A DNA stretch of 35,596 bases from Casp-actino8 sp964614655 (lineage in GTDB: Bacteria; Actinomycetota; Acidimicrobiia; Acidimicrobiales; Ilumatobacteraceae), in NCBI GenBank assembly GCA_964614655.1, contig CAZTPF010000019.1, positions 1 through 35,596 on the forward strand. The letters run 5' to 3'. Every line of letters starts with the position of its first letter. Within the stretch, counting starts at the first letter, position 1. A program made the translations under genes and the position numbers. Below, one piece after another: positions 9,052 to 17,055 of the stretch. Under the pieces are notes generated by a model, which searched no databases, was not told the origin of the DNA, and saw only the letters and a program-made list of their open reading frames with translations.

Positions 9052-10521
9052 CTAGAAGTCGAGGGCCGAGAGGTCGGGTATCCATCCTTCGACTCGGGTC
9101 ACAGCCTCGGCCCATTCGCCACGCCACGTGGCTCGATCGACGGCCGGATCGGGCTCGACGACCGAACTCGGTCGCCACTGGGCGGCGACGTCGTCGAGAT
9201 CGCCCCAGATCCCGGTCGACAGGCCGGCGAGAAAAGCCGCTCCGAGGGTGGTGGCCTCGGTGACCGGTGAGACGCCGATCGGGCGGCCGGTGGCCGTGGC
9301 CAGGGCAGTCACGAACGTGGGGTTGCGACTCATCCCGCCGTCGATGCGGATCTCGTCCACGGTGAGATCGGGGTGATCGGCGAGGGCGGCCTCCATGAGG
9401 TCGGCGCCGCGGTGGGCCACCCCTTCCAGGACTGCCCGCACGATGTGAGCTCGGGTCGACCCGCGCGTGAGTCCGAACAGGCCGCCGCGAGCGCCGTAAT
9501 CCCAGTGGGGGGTGGCCAGTCCGAGCAGGGCCGGCACGAAGAAGACGCCGTCAGTCGTGGGGCAGGTCGACGCGATGTCATGGGTGGCGGCGGCATTCGG
9601 CGCCAGTCCCATGTCGTCGACGAGCCATTCGACGGCACTGCCGGCCGACAGCATGATTGCCTCGGAGCCCCACGTGAGACGTCCGGCGCGACTCCAGGCG
9701 ACGATCGGGAACGTGCCGTGGGCAGATCGATCGGCAGACGGCGGAGGCGAGTCGCCGGTGACCATGTCGAACATGCCGCCGGTTCCGAAAGTGCACTTGG
9801 CCAGACCCGACCGCACGCACGACTGACCCATGAGCGAGGCCTGTTGGTCGCCGACGAGTGACGCGATGACGGGCGAACCCGGAAGAGCGGCAGCGTGGCC
9901 GATGGGTCCGGACGAGTCGACGATGGCGGGCAGCATCGACACGTCGACTTCCATGAGCGACGCCACGCGTTCGTTCCAGGACGGAGGTCCGTCGGTGAAC
10001 GTCGCGAGTCCGGTGACGGCGGCGTTGGTGTGATCGGTGACGTGGAGCCGCGACGACGCCGACAATGTCCAGGCGATCCACGAGTCGACCGTGCCGATGC
10101 ACACGTCGGAGCGATCGTGGTCGCCCAAGTTCTGCATCAGCCAACGGGCTTTGGTGGCCGTCTGGTTGGGGGCCAGCGCGAGTCCGTGCTCGAGGCGCAG
10201 TCCGATGCAGTCGCCGACGGTGCGCAGGTCCTGCCACCCGATTCCGGGAGCGAGAGCTCGCCCGGTGGATCGACTCCAGGCGATCGTGCTGGCTCGTTGG
10301 GCGGTGATTCCGACGGCGTCGACCGGGCCCGCTTCGTCGAGGGCTGAGTGTGCGACCTCGAGGACGAGTCGGGCCATCTCGTCGGCGTCGAACTCGACGA
10401 CACCGGCCGCAGGGGTCGACGGAGCGAACACTCGATGATGGAGGGCGGTGACTCGGGCCTCGGGCGTGACGACTGCGGCCCGCAGCCCACTCGTTCCGAC
10501 GTCGATCACGAGGATCGACAT
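9052..10521 (-). CDS. FGGY-family carbohydrate kinase, glycerol-kinase-like
   Basis: A 489-residue two-domain sugar kinase. The N-terminal phosphate loop (VIDVGTSGLRAAVV), the WQDLRT motif, GDQQASLMGQ with the catalytic-base Asp, FGTGG and the C-terminal DGGMSRNPTF match the FGGY family, and the layout is closest to glycerol kinase. However, canonical GlpK has QRE where this has QRA (Ala77), and the Tyr in its PYFSxTK motif is Asn119 here, so two glycerol-contacting residues are changed. It is last in the glpD operon; its ATG overlaps the stop of the membrane protein gene by 1 nt. The polyol substrate is therefore uncertain, although the neighbours favour glycerol chemistry. Confidence 0.8.
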   Translation of the reverse strand: MSILVIDVGTSGLRAAVVTPEARVTALHHRVFAPSTPAAGVVEFDADEMARLVLEVAHSALDEAGPVDAVGITAQRASTIAWSRSTGRALAPGIGWQDLRTVGDCIGLRLEHGLALAPNQTATKARWLMQNLGDHDRSDVCIGTVDSWIAWTLSASSRLHVTDHTNAAVTGLATFTDGPPSWNERVASLMEVDVSMLPAIVDSSGPIGHAAALPGSPVIASLVGDQQASLMGQSCVRSGLAKCTFGTGGMFDMVTGDSPPPSADRSAHGTFPIVAWSRAGRLTWGSEAIMLSAGSAVEWLVDDMGLAPNAAATHDIASTCPTTDGVFFVPALLGLATPHWDYGARGGLFGLTRGSTRAHIVRAVLEGVAHRGADLMEAALADHPDLTVDEIRIDGGMSRNPTFVTALATATGRPIGVSPVTEATTLGAAFLAGLSTGIWGDLDDVAAQWRPSSVVEPDPAVDRATWRGEWAEAVTRVEGWIPDLSALDF

Positions 10522-10982
10522 CAGGACACCGACGGCGGTTCGCGCCGCGCCGAGGGGCGGACGCCGCGATCCTGGAGATACGAACCGAGGAAACCTCCGA
10601 AGACTCCCATGGCGAGTGCGACCGTGAGGTTGAACATGACGCCGCTCCAGCGAACGTCACCACCGCGCGCGAGTTTGATCACGATGAGCACTGCCTGCGG
10701 GATCAGGTAGGTGACGCCCGCCGTGACGACTCCGTGCGACAGAGGTGTGCGACGGTTCTGGTGCCACGCCGCGACACCGGCGCCGAGCAAGAAGCCGACG
10801 GCGGCGCCGAACGACAAGAGGGCGGCGAGGGCGGCCCGACCGCCTTCGGGAGACGAGTCGCCGGCCACGAGTCGAGCGGCGACCGAGAACGGAACGGCGA
10901 ACACCAGGGCGACCGAGCCGCCGGCGCGAATGGCGCGACGGTCCCAGCGTCCGGTGGTCGGATCGTCAGGTGGCAAAGGCAT
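10521..10982 (-). CDS. Small membrane protein of the glpD operon
   Basis: A 153-residue protein with about four hydrophobic segments: GGSVALVFAVPFSVAARL, LAALLSFGAAVGFLLGAGVAAW, VVTAGVTYLIPQAVLIVI and FNLTVALAMGVFGGFLGSYL. The N-terminus is charged and the C-terminal tail basic. I do not recognise a family. It overlaps the oxidase gene upstream by 17 nt and the kinase gene downstream by 1 nt, so it is translated with them. A membrane partner for a lipid-making flavoenzyme, or a transporter component, is conceivable but not shown. Confidence 0.7.
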   Translation of the reverse strand: MPLPPDDPTTGRWDRRAIRAGGSVALVFAVPFSVAARLVAGDSSPEGGRAALAALLSFGAAVGFLLGAGVAAWHQNRRTPLSHGVVTAGVTYLIPQAVLIVIKLARGGDVRWSGVMFNLTVALAMGVFGGFLGSYLQDRGVRPSARREPPSVS

Positions 10983-12447
10983 CGTCGAGTCCCATCTTTC
11001 CTGGATTCAGGATGCCATGCGGATCGAGAGCGTGCTTGATCGCGTTGAGGACGTCGAGTCCGCCGCCGAGGGATTCGCGCACGTACGCGGCGCGGTTGAG
11101 TCCGACGCCGTGGTGGTGACTGAGGTTGCCGCCGGCCGAGAGAACGGCTCGCGTGCCGGCGTCCCAGAGAGCGCGGTAGCGCACGTCGAATTCCGAGCGG
11201 TCCTCGACGGGAGGGGCGGCGAACGTGAAGTAGAGGCAAGCACCGTCGGTGTAACTGTGCGACAGGTGGCAGGTTGCCGTGCGAGCTCCGGCGTCGATCA
11301 GGGCGCGCCGCGCCTCGTGGAACACGTGCGCGAGTCGGATCCAGGGGCCGGCGATCTCCATGGTGTCGATCACGTAGTTCTTGCGCGTGAGGGCCTGGAG
11401 TCCGCTGGTGTCGTTGCGATGCTCGAGCCACGCCGCAACGAGCTCGGGATCGAGCGGATGGCATCCGTCGGTGGCCAGCGCCTCCTCGTCGACGATCGCC
11501 ATCGACGCGTCGACCGACGCGACGTCGCCTTCGTCGAGGACGAGCAGGACGCAATTCGCGCCGTCGCCTCCGCGACCGCGGGCGCTTTCTTCGGCGTCGT
11601 AGAGCCGAAGAACGGCGGGTGTGGCGCCGCGTTGCATGATGCGCCGACAGGCGTCGAGGCCCGATTCGAAATCGCGGAACGCGTAGGCCGCACGACGCTC
11701 CGAGGTCGGCGCCGGATGGGCGCGCAGCCACACGCGCGTGACGACGCCGAGAGTTCCCTCGCTGCCGAGGAACAATTGGGTGAGATCGGGTCCGGCCGAG
11801 GCCGCCGGGGCCCCGCCCGTGCGGAGCACACGACCGTCGGCCAACACCACCTCGAGGCCGACGACCATGTCCTCCACCTTGCCGTAGCGCGTCGAGTACT
11901 GGCCGGCGCCACGGCAGGCGACCCAGCCGCCGACGGTGGCGATGTCGACGCTCTGCGGGTAGTGGCCGACGGTCATCGCGTAGTGCGCGAGGTGTGCTTC
12001 GAGATCGGGGCCGAAGGTGCCGGGCTGTACGTCGACGACCAGCGAGACGTCGTCGACGTCGTTCACCCCCTGCATGGCCGACATGTCGAGGACCACTCCG
12101 CCGTGACGGGGGACCGCCGCACCGCACACCCCACTGCGACCGCCGACCGGTGTGAGGGGAACCCTTTCGCGATGGCAGATCGACGCGATGCGTGAGACGT
12201 CGTCCGTCGACGTGGGTCGACACACCACGGCGCACAAGGCCGGCAGTTCGCCGTGGAGGGCCCAGCGCATGGTGGCGGGCCACCAGTCTCGGCTCGCCCG
12301 TACGCGGTCGTCGATCTCGGTGGACATCGGACAGATCGCGGCCAGTTCCTCGACGACGCTGGGAGCGATCGGGCTGGAGGTCCATCGAGTGGTGGGCGCC
12401 GCACCGGGTGCGACGACCAGGTCGATGGGCTCGGTGATCTCACGCAT
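10966..12447 (-). CDS. FAD-binding oxidase of the alkyl-dihydroxyacetone-phosphate synthase type
   Basis: A 493-residue VAO/PCMH-fold flavoprotein. The FAD region shows PVGGRSGVCGA, TVGGWVACRGAGQYSTRYGK and FLGSEGTLGVVTRVWLRAHP. The C-terminal part has the ADPS hallmark LSHHHGVGLNR and ends LDPHGILNPGKMG. Alkyl-DHAP synthase swaps the acyl chain of acyl-DHAP for a fatty alcohol, the ether-bond step of ether lipids; relatives also include D-lactate/glycolate oxidases, but the HHHG motif favours ADPS. It overlaps glpD by 8 nt, and GlpD makes DHAP, which fits. No acyl-DHAP transferase or fatty acyl-CoA reductase lies in the window, so the ether-lipid role is inferred. Confidence 0.82.
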   Translation of the reverse strand: MREITEPIDLVVAPGAAPTTRWTSSPIAPSVVEELAAICPMSTEIDDRVRASRDWWPATMRWALHGELPALCAVVCRPTSTDDVSRIASICHRERVPLTPVGGRSGVCGAAVPRHGGVVLDMSAMQGVNDVDDVSLVVDVQPGTFGPDLEAHLAHYAMTVGHYPQSVDIATVGGWVACRGAGQYSTRYGKVEDMVVGLEVVLADGRVLRTGGAPAASAGPDLTQLFLGSEGTLGVVTRVWLRAHPAPTSERRAAYAFRDFESGLDACRRIMQRGATPAVLRLYDAEESARGRGGDGANCVLLVLDEGDVASVDASMAIVDEEALATDGCHPLDPELVAAWLEHRNDTSGLQALTRKNYVIDTMEIAGPWIRLAHVFHEARRALIDAGARTATCHLSHSYTDGACLYFTFAAPPVEDRSEFDVRYRALWDAGTRAVLSAGGNLSHHHGVGLNRAAYVRESLGGGLDVLNAIKHALDPHGILNPGKMGLDDAFAT

Positions 12448-13984
12448 GGAGTTCGTCCTCTCTGAGGGCGGCGGCCGTCCTCTCGTGCTCGCAGATCTCG
12501 GCGAAACGGGAAACTTCCGCGACTTCGCGGTCGTGGCTCCACCCGAGAATCGGTGCCATCAGGCGAGCGACATCGGGTGCGGCACGTTGGGCGCCGTCGC
12601 GATCGACGAGGAGAGCACGCGTGCGTCGCGAGAGGACGTCGTCGACCGACGTGGCCATCTCGTGACGGGCGGCGTGCACGACGTCGGCCCGTCGATACGG
12701 GAGTCCGTCGATCAGAGTCGCCCCGAGTGACGGGTCGCGTCGGATCAGTTCGTCGATGTCGCGTTCACGACGGCCGTCGTGCCCGAAGAGGCGCAGACGT
12801 TTGGTTCGACAACGGGCTCGGCGCTCGAGACGGTCGACGACCACGTCGACGGTGTCCTCGGCCATTCGCCGGTACGTGGTGAGTTTCCCGCCGGTGATCG
12901 TGATGGTTCCGTCGTCGCTTGTCGTGACGAGATGCCGACGCGACAGATCCGCGGTTCGACCCGACGTCGAGTCGTCGCCGACGACGAGCGGACGAAGTCC
13001 GGCCCAGGTGCCGGTCACGTCGTCGACCGTCACGCCGGTCGTGACGCTCGCGTTCAGGGCCCGCAACACGTAGTCGATGTCGTCGCGCGTGCACTGAGGG
13101 TCGTCGAGCGGTCCGTCGTACCCGGTGTCGGTCGTGCCGACGTACGTGTGCGAGTACGTGCCGTCGGGGCGAGGTCCCCAGGGGATCACGAAGAGCGAAC
13201 GTCGGTCCTTCGGTACGGGAATCACGACGGCGATGGAGTTCTGCACCTTCTCCCACGGAACCGTGAGGTGAACTCCTTTGGCTGGCCGAGTCGCAACGTG
13301 TCGATTCCACACGCCTGTCGCGTCGACGACCAGGCGGGCGCGTACGTCGACGGGTCGTCCGTCGAGCTCGACGCGGCGATCGCCGATGTGCGGGGTTCGA
13401 TTGATCACGACGGCTCCGAGGTCGGCGGCCGTGCGGGCGAGAGCGAGGCAGAGGCCGGCGTCGTCGGCTTCGGCGTCGTAGTACACGTACGCCGACGCCA
13501 GTCGTTCGGCGTTCATGGTGGGCATGTACGACAGGGCTTTGGCTCGGCGGGCCCGCCGGTGCAGCCGTCCGATGCGCCACCCGCCCGTGACGTCGTACAT
13601 CCAGAGAGCCGAGCCGAGGGCTCGGGCGATCTTTTTCGACACGACTCCGTCCTTGGTGAGGATTGGGATCATGAAGGGCAGGACGCGCACCAGATGCGGT
13701 GCGTTGCGGTGGAGACGTCGACGCTCGTGAAGGGCTTCGTACACCAGTCGGACGTCGCCCTGCTGGAGGTATCGCAGACCACCGTGGACGAGCTTCGAAC
13801 TCTTCGACGACGTTCCGCTGGCGAAGTCGTCTCGCTCGACGAGGGCGACCCGAAGACCCCGACCTGCCGCGTCGACGGCCACGCCGAGTCCGGTGACACC
13901 GCCACCGACCACCAGGAGGTCGAACTCCTCGTCGGCGAGGGCCCGACTCATCGTCGATCGGTCGAAAGGTCGCGCGGAAGCCAC
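12440..13984 (-). CDS. glpD: Glycerol-3-phosphate dehydrogenase (FAD, quinone-linked)
   Basis: A 514-residue flavoenzyme oxidising sn-glycerol-3-phosphate to DHAP and passing electrons to quinone. It has the dinucleotide-binding motif VVGGGVTGLGVAVDAAGRG, then SSKLVHGGLRYLQ typical of GlpD/GlpA, VDATGVWN, and ITGGKLTTYR near the FAD-closing segment. The C-terminal ~130 residues form the helical cap of the family. The GTG at 13984 is preferred because TACCCT lies exactly 6 nt upstream, the rule elsewhere in this window; a GTG at 14023 and an ATG at 13951 are also in frame. It is first of the four-gene operon and divergent from perR. Confidence 0.88.
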   Translation of the reverse strand: MASARPFDRSTMSRALADEEFDLLVVGGGVTGLGVAVDAAGRGLRVALVERDDFASGTSSKSSKLVHGGLRYLQQGDVRLVYEALHERRRLHRNAPHLVRVLPFMIPILTKDGVVSKKIARALGSALWMYDVTGGWRIGRLHRRARRAKALSYMPTMNAERLASAYVYYDAEADDAGLCLALARTAADLGAVVINRTPHIGDRRVELDGRPVDVRARLVVDATGVWNRHVATRPAKGVHLTVPWEKVQNSIAVVIPVPKDRRSLFVIPWGPRPDGTYSHTYVGTTDTGYDGPLDDPQCTRDDIDYVLRALNASVTTGVTVDDVTGTWAGLRPLVVGDDSTSGRTADLSRRHLVTTSDDGTITITGGKLTTYRRMAEDTVDVVVDRLERRARCRTKRLRLFGHDGRRERDIDELIRRDPSLGATLIDGLPYRRADVVHAARHEMATSVDDVLSRRTRALLVDRDGAQRAAPDVARLMAPILGWSHDREVAEVSRFAEICEHERTAAALREDELHA

Positions 13985-13990
13985 GTGCCG

Positions 13991-13996
13991 AGGGTA
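13991..13996 (-). promoter_or_regulatory. -10 element of glpD (leaderless)
   Basis: Minus-strand TACCCT, 6 nt, then the GTG at 13984. It supports this start over the longer frame beginning at 14023. No clear -35 was found at 16-18 nt. Confidence 0.5.
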
Positions 13997-14022
13997 GTCG
14001 GCGACTCCTGAGACAGTTTTCA

Positions 14023-14037
14023 CAGATTGTCAATCTG
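14023..14037. promoter_or_regulatory. 7-1-7 palindrome between glpD and perR (candidate Fur/PerR-family box)
   Basis: CAGATTG-T-CAATCTG is a perfect inverted repeat of two 7-base arms around one base. Fur, PerR and Zur boxes have this 7-1-7 geometry (PerR: TTATAAT-N-ATTATAA). It lies about 39-53 bp upstream of the predicted glpD start and 44-58 bp upstream of the perR start, so one operator could serve both. The bases differ from known boxes, so binding by the adjacent regulator is inference. Confidence 0.5.
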
Positions 14038-14043
14038 CACGAG

Positions 14044-14074
14044 TTGCGAACGAGCAGTCAGTGAGCCCTAATCT
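14044..14074 (+). promoter_or_regulatory. Promoter of perR (leaderless)
   Basis: TTGCGA at 14044-14049, a 19-nt spacer, TAATCT at 14069-14074, then 6 nt and the GTG at 14081. The spacer is slightly long. There is no ribosome site before the GTG, so transcription probably starts at the start codon. Confidence 0.5.
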
Positions 14075-14080
14075 CGGCTC

Positions 14081-14557
14081 GTGCGCTCGCCCTCCGAACT
14101 CACCGAGTCTTTTCGGGCCAACGGCCTGAAGGTGACGCCGCAGCGGCAACTCCTCTTCCGCCTCATGCACGAGAACGTCTGCCACCCGACGGCCGATGCT
14201 CTCTTCGCCGAAGCTTCGGTGCAGATGCCGGGCATTTCGTTGCGGACCGTGTACCAGACCCTCACCGATCTGGCCGCGATGGGCGAGTTGCGCTCGCTCG
14301 ATCTCGGAACGGGAGCCACTCGTTTCGATCCCAACACCGACGATCACCATCACGTGGTGTGTGATCGATGCGGTGACGTTCGTGACGTCTACGTGTCGGG
14401 GGCCGACGGCCTCCCCGTAGACGGACTCGACGGTTTCGAGGTTCGGGAAGCCTCGATTCTGTTCAAAGGTGTCTGCCCGCGGTGCGCCGCTGGACACGAC
14501 ATGGCAAGTCCCACGTCAACAACCCCCAACAACCCAGCAAAGGAGAAGTTGTCATGA
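14081..14557 (+). CDS. Fur-family regulator with PerR-type metal ligands
   Basis: A 158-residue metalloregulator. An N-terminal winged helix (LKVTPQRQLLFRLM to ISLRTVYQTLTDL) precedes the dimer domain. The ligands correspond one for one to B. subtilis PerR with an offset of 2: His35, Asp83 (RFD), His89 and His91 (DDHHHVVC), Asp102. The Asp at the last position is the PerR-type residue linked to peroxide sensing by histidine oxidation. Structural zinc Cys pairs are CDRC (94, 97) and CPRC (132, 135). Its stop overlaps the rubrerythrin ATG (ATGA), so it is co-translated with its probable target. It likely represses this peroxide-defence operon under Fe or Mn. Peroxide specificity is inferred. 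Confidence 0.85.
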   Translation: MRSPSELTESFRANGLKVTPQRQLLFRLMHENVCHPTADALFAEASVQMPGISLRTVYQTLTDLAAMGELRSLDLGTGATRFDPNTDDHHHVVCDRCGDVRDVYVSGADGLPVDGLDGFEVREASILFKGVCPRCAAGHDMASPTSTTPNNPAKEKLS

Positions 14558-14967
14558 GCCTGAAGGGCACCAAGACACACGAGAACCTGAAGCACGCGTT
14601 CGCCGGCGAGAGCCAGGCCAACCGTCGCTACCTCTGGTTCGCTCAGAAGGCCGACGTCGAGGGCTACCCCGATGCCGCCGCCCTGTTCCGTTCGGTCGCC
14701 GAAGGTGAGACCGGACACGCTCACGGTCACCTCGAGTTCATCGCCGAAGTGGGCGACCCGGCCACCGATCTCCCGATCGGCGAGACCGAGGCCAACTTCA
14801 AGGCCTCGATCGAGGGTGAGACCTACGAGTACACCCAGATGTACCCCGGTTTCGCGAAGACCGCTCGCGACGAGGGCTTCGCCGAGATCGCCGACTGGTT
14901 CGAGACGCTTGCCCGCGCCGAGAAGAGCCACGCCGGACGTTTCGAGCAGGGCCTCGCGGCACTCTGA
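14554..14967 (+). CDS. Rubrerythrin (erythrin) lacking the rubredoxin domain
   Basis: A 137-residue diiron four-helix protein. The ligand set fits rubrerythrin: Glu19 (FAGESQANRRY), Glu52 and His55 (EGETGHAHGH), Glu89/Glu92 (GETYEYTQMYP), Glu123 and His126 (AEKSHAGRF). Classical rubrerythrin ends in a rubredoxin domain with two CxxC knuckles; here the protein stops after the diiron domain and has no Cys. It should reduce hydrogen peroxide but needs an outside electron donor. The ATG at 14554 has AAAGGAG at 14539-14545; the longer frame from 14482 lies inside perR. A strong hairpin follows the gene. Confidence 0.9.
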   Translation: MSLKGTKTHENLKHAFAGESQANRRYLWFAQKADVEGYPDAAALFRSVAEGETGHAHGHLEFIAEVGDPATDLPIGETEANFKASIEGETYEYTQMYPGFAKTARDEGFAEIADWFETLARAEKSHAGRFEQGLAAL

Positions 14968-15002
14968 TCGACGACACATCATCTGGTAAGAACATGTCGA
15001 GG

Positions 15003-15033
15003 GGGTCGACGTCGCCGAAAGGCGCGTCGACCC
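15003..15033 (+). terminator. Strong hairpin after the rubrerythrin gene (terminator or attenuator)
   Basis: GGGTCGACG (15003-15011) pairs with CGTCGACCC (15025-15033). Inside, CGCC-GAAA-GGCG (15013-15024) adds four pairs with a GNRA tetraloop and one bulged T. Thirteen pairs in total, followed by only a short T-run (TTTCG). It could partly end transcription after rubrerythrin, giving that protein in excess over the Fe-S protein, or stabilise the upstream mRNA. Confidence 0.65.
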
Positions 15034-15100
15034 TTTCGATGCCCTGACAGCGTCGGCGACACTGTGCGTCGTCGACTTCGATCCATCAACGAGGACCCCC

Positions 15101-16411
15101 GTGACCATCACTTACGACCCGAACCATCCGAAGTATCTGGACGAAAAGGACGTGCGTGACGAACTGACGCGGGTCTACGACCTCTGCCATGGCTGCCGTC
15201 TTTGTTTCAAGTTCTGCACGGCCTTCCCCACGTTGTTCGACTTCATCGACCAGCACGAGGATCAAGACGCCGGCCGACTGACCCCGGCTCAGCAGGATCA
15301 AGTGATCGACGAGTGCTTCCAGTGCAAGCTCTGCTACATCAACTGTCCGTACATTCCGGGGCAGAGCGAATGGGACCTCGACTTCCCGCGCCTCATGCTT
15401 CGAGCCGACGCCATGCGCACGGTCAACAAGCAGGTCGGTCTGCGCGACCGCCTCACCACCAAGGTGATGGGTCGGACCGACCTCCTCGGCAAAGTGGCCA
15501 CGGCGACGCCGGTGGCGAACAAGGTTCTCGGGGCGAAAAAGGAATCGGCCGTGCGCAAGGTGGTCGAAAAGACCGCCGGCGTGTCGTCGAAGCGTCTTCT
15601 TCCCCCGTTCGCCCGTCAGCGTTTCACCACCTGGTTCTCCCGGCGCCCCAAGCTTCGTCTCGGCAAGCGCCAGGGGAGGGTCGCGATCTATCCGACCTGC
15701 CTCGTCGAGTACCAAGCACCCGAGATCGGTCACGACCTCGTGAAGGTGTACGAGCGCAACGGTGTCGAGTGCACGTTGGCCAACACCACGAAGTGCTGCG
15801 GAGCGCCGTTCCTTCACAGCGGTGACATCGAGCAGTTCAAGAAGGTCGCGGCCGAGAACGTGACCGCTCTCGCCGAGTCGGTTCGTCAGGGCAACGACAT
15901 CGTCGTCCCGCAGCCGACCTGTGGCTACGTCCTGAAGAAGGACTACGTCGACTACATCGGCGGAGCCGACGCCAAACTCGTGGCCGAGAACACCTACGAC
16001 TCGAGCGAGTACCTCATCAAACTTCACAAGGGCGAGGACACCACGCTCGACACCGAGTTCAACGGTGAGATTCCCGAGAGCATCGCCTATCACACGCCGT
16101 GCCATCTGCGTGCCCAGAACATCGGACTGAAGAGCCGAGATCTGATGAAGCTCACCGGGGCCAAGATCAAGTTGGTCCAACAGTGCTCGGGTATCGACGG
16201 GATGTGGGGTCTGCGAGCCGAGAACGCCGATCTGTCGTTGCCGATCGCGGCCAAACTCGCCGACGAGATCAACAAGGCCGACAGCGACGTGGTCACCGGA
16301 GACTGTCATCTCGCCAACGTGGCCATCAACGAGCAGACCGGACGCGAACCTCTGCATCCTCTGCAACTCGTGGCTCGCGCCTACGGCATCCCCGAAGAAC
16401 CCAAGAAGTGA
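15101..16411 (+). CDS. GlpC/HdrD-like iron-sulfur oxidoreductase with CCG domains
   Basis: A 436-residue cytoplasmic electron-transfer protein. Two ferredoxin-type 4Fe-4S motifs lie near residues 29-90 (CHGCRLCFKFC and CFQCKLCYINC). Two CCG domains follow: TKCCGAPF, and HTPCHLRAQ paired with QQCSGIDGMWG, where the second motif reads CSG instead of CCG. The family includes GlpC and the heterodisulfide-reductase D subunit. Proteins of this type are recurrently encoded next to rubrerythrin and DUF3501 genes, so it may feed electrons to the rubrerythrin, which lacks rubredoxin. The GTG at 15101 has a GAGGA site upstream; no shorter start keeps the first Fe-S motif well placed. Confidence 0.87.
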   Translation: MTITYDPNHPKYLDEKDVRDELTRVYDLCHGCRLCFKFCTAFPTLFDFIDQHEDQDAGRLTPAQQDQVIDECFQCKLCYINCPYIPGQSEWDLDFPRLMLRADAMRTVNKQVGLRDRLTTKVMGRTDLLGKVATATPVANKVLGAKKESAVRKVVEKTAGVSSKRLLPPFARQRFTTWFSRRPKLRLGKRQGRVAIYPTCLVEYQAPEIGHDLVKVYERNGVECTLANTTKCCGAPFLHSGDIEQFKKVAAENVTALAESVRQGNDIVVPQPTCGYVLKKDYVDYIGGADAKLVAENTYDSSEYLIKLHKGEDTTLDTEFNGEIPESIAYHTPCHLRAQNIGLKSRDLMKLTGAKIKLVQQCSGIDGMWGLRAENADLSLPIAAKLADEINKADSDVVTGDCHLANVAINEQTGREPLHPLQLVARAYGIPEEPKK

Positions 16412-16441
16412 TCCCCTCGAAGAACACGCCAAGGAGATGAA

Positions 16442-17047
16442 GTGACGTCCACCATGTCCCCCCGCAAACTCACCCTCGACGACATCCTCGATCTGCGTGC
16501 CTACGAACGCAACCGCGACGAATTCCGCCGTCAGATCATCGACCTGAAGGCCCGCCGTCGACTCATGCTCGGCACCTTCGTGTCGATCGTGTTCGAGAAC
16601 CGCGAGACGATCCGGTCGCAGATCCAGGAGATGGCTCGGGCCGAGAAGCTCTCGACCGACGAGGAGATCCAGATCGAACTCGACATCTACAACCCGATGA
16701 TCCCCGAACCCGGCCGTTTGTGCGCCACGCTCTTCATCGAGTTGACGAGTGACGACTCGATGCGCGAATGGCTGCCGCGTCTCGTCGGCATGGAGCGCTC
16801 GATCGCCATTCGCCTCGCCGACGGTTCCGAGATCCGCTCGTACCCCGAAGCCCAGCACGAGAGCCAGCTGACCCGCGAGGACACGACCTCGGCGGTGCAC
16901 TACCTCCACTTCGATGTGACCGACTCCCAGATCGAGACCCTGGCGGCGTCCGGGGGAGTGCTGGTGTGCGACCACCCGAACTACCAGGAAGAGATCGAGT
17001 TGTCGGCCCTCAACGTGGCCGAGCTGGTGTCCGACCTGCGTTCCTGA
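16442..17047 (+). CDS. DUF3501 family protein
   Basis: A 201-residue soluble protein recognised as DUF3501 from its start (RKLTLDDILDLRAYERNRDEFR followed by RRLMLGTFVSIVFENRETIR) and the ending SALNVAELVSDL. It has a single cysteine (VLVCDHPN) besides RLCATLF. The biochemical role is unknown; the family almost always travels with rubrerythrin and the CCG-type Fe-S protein, as here, so a function in peroxide handling or assembly of that system is inferred. It starts 30 nt after the Fe-S gene with AAGGAGATGAA just before the GTG, so it belongs to the same operon. Confidence 0.85.
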   Translation: MTSTMSPRKLTLDDILDLRAYERNRDEFRRQIIDLKARRRLMLGTFVSIVFENRETIRSQIQEMARAEKLSTDEEIQIELDIYNPMIPEPGRLCATLFIELTSDDSMREWLPRLVGMERSIAIRLADGSEIRSYPEAQHESQLTREDTTSAVHYLHFDVTDSQIETLAASGGVLVCDHPNYQEEIELSALNVAELVSDLRS

Positions 17048-17055
17048 CGAGCCTC

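Noticed and set aside
13985..14023. Upstream GTG start for glpD at 14023
   Set aside because: It would put the start inside the palindrome, with no ribosome site, and ignores the -10 element at 13991-13996 that fits the GTG at 13984.
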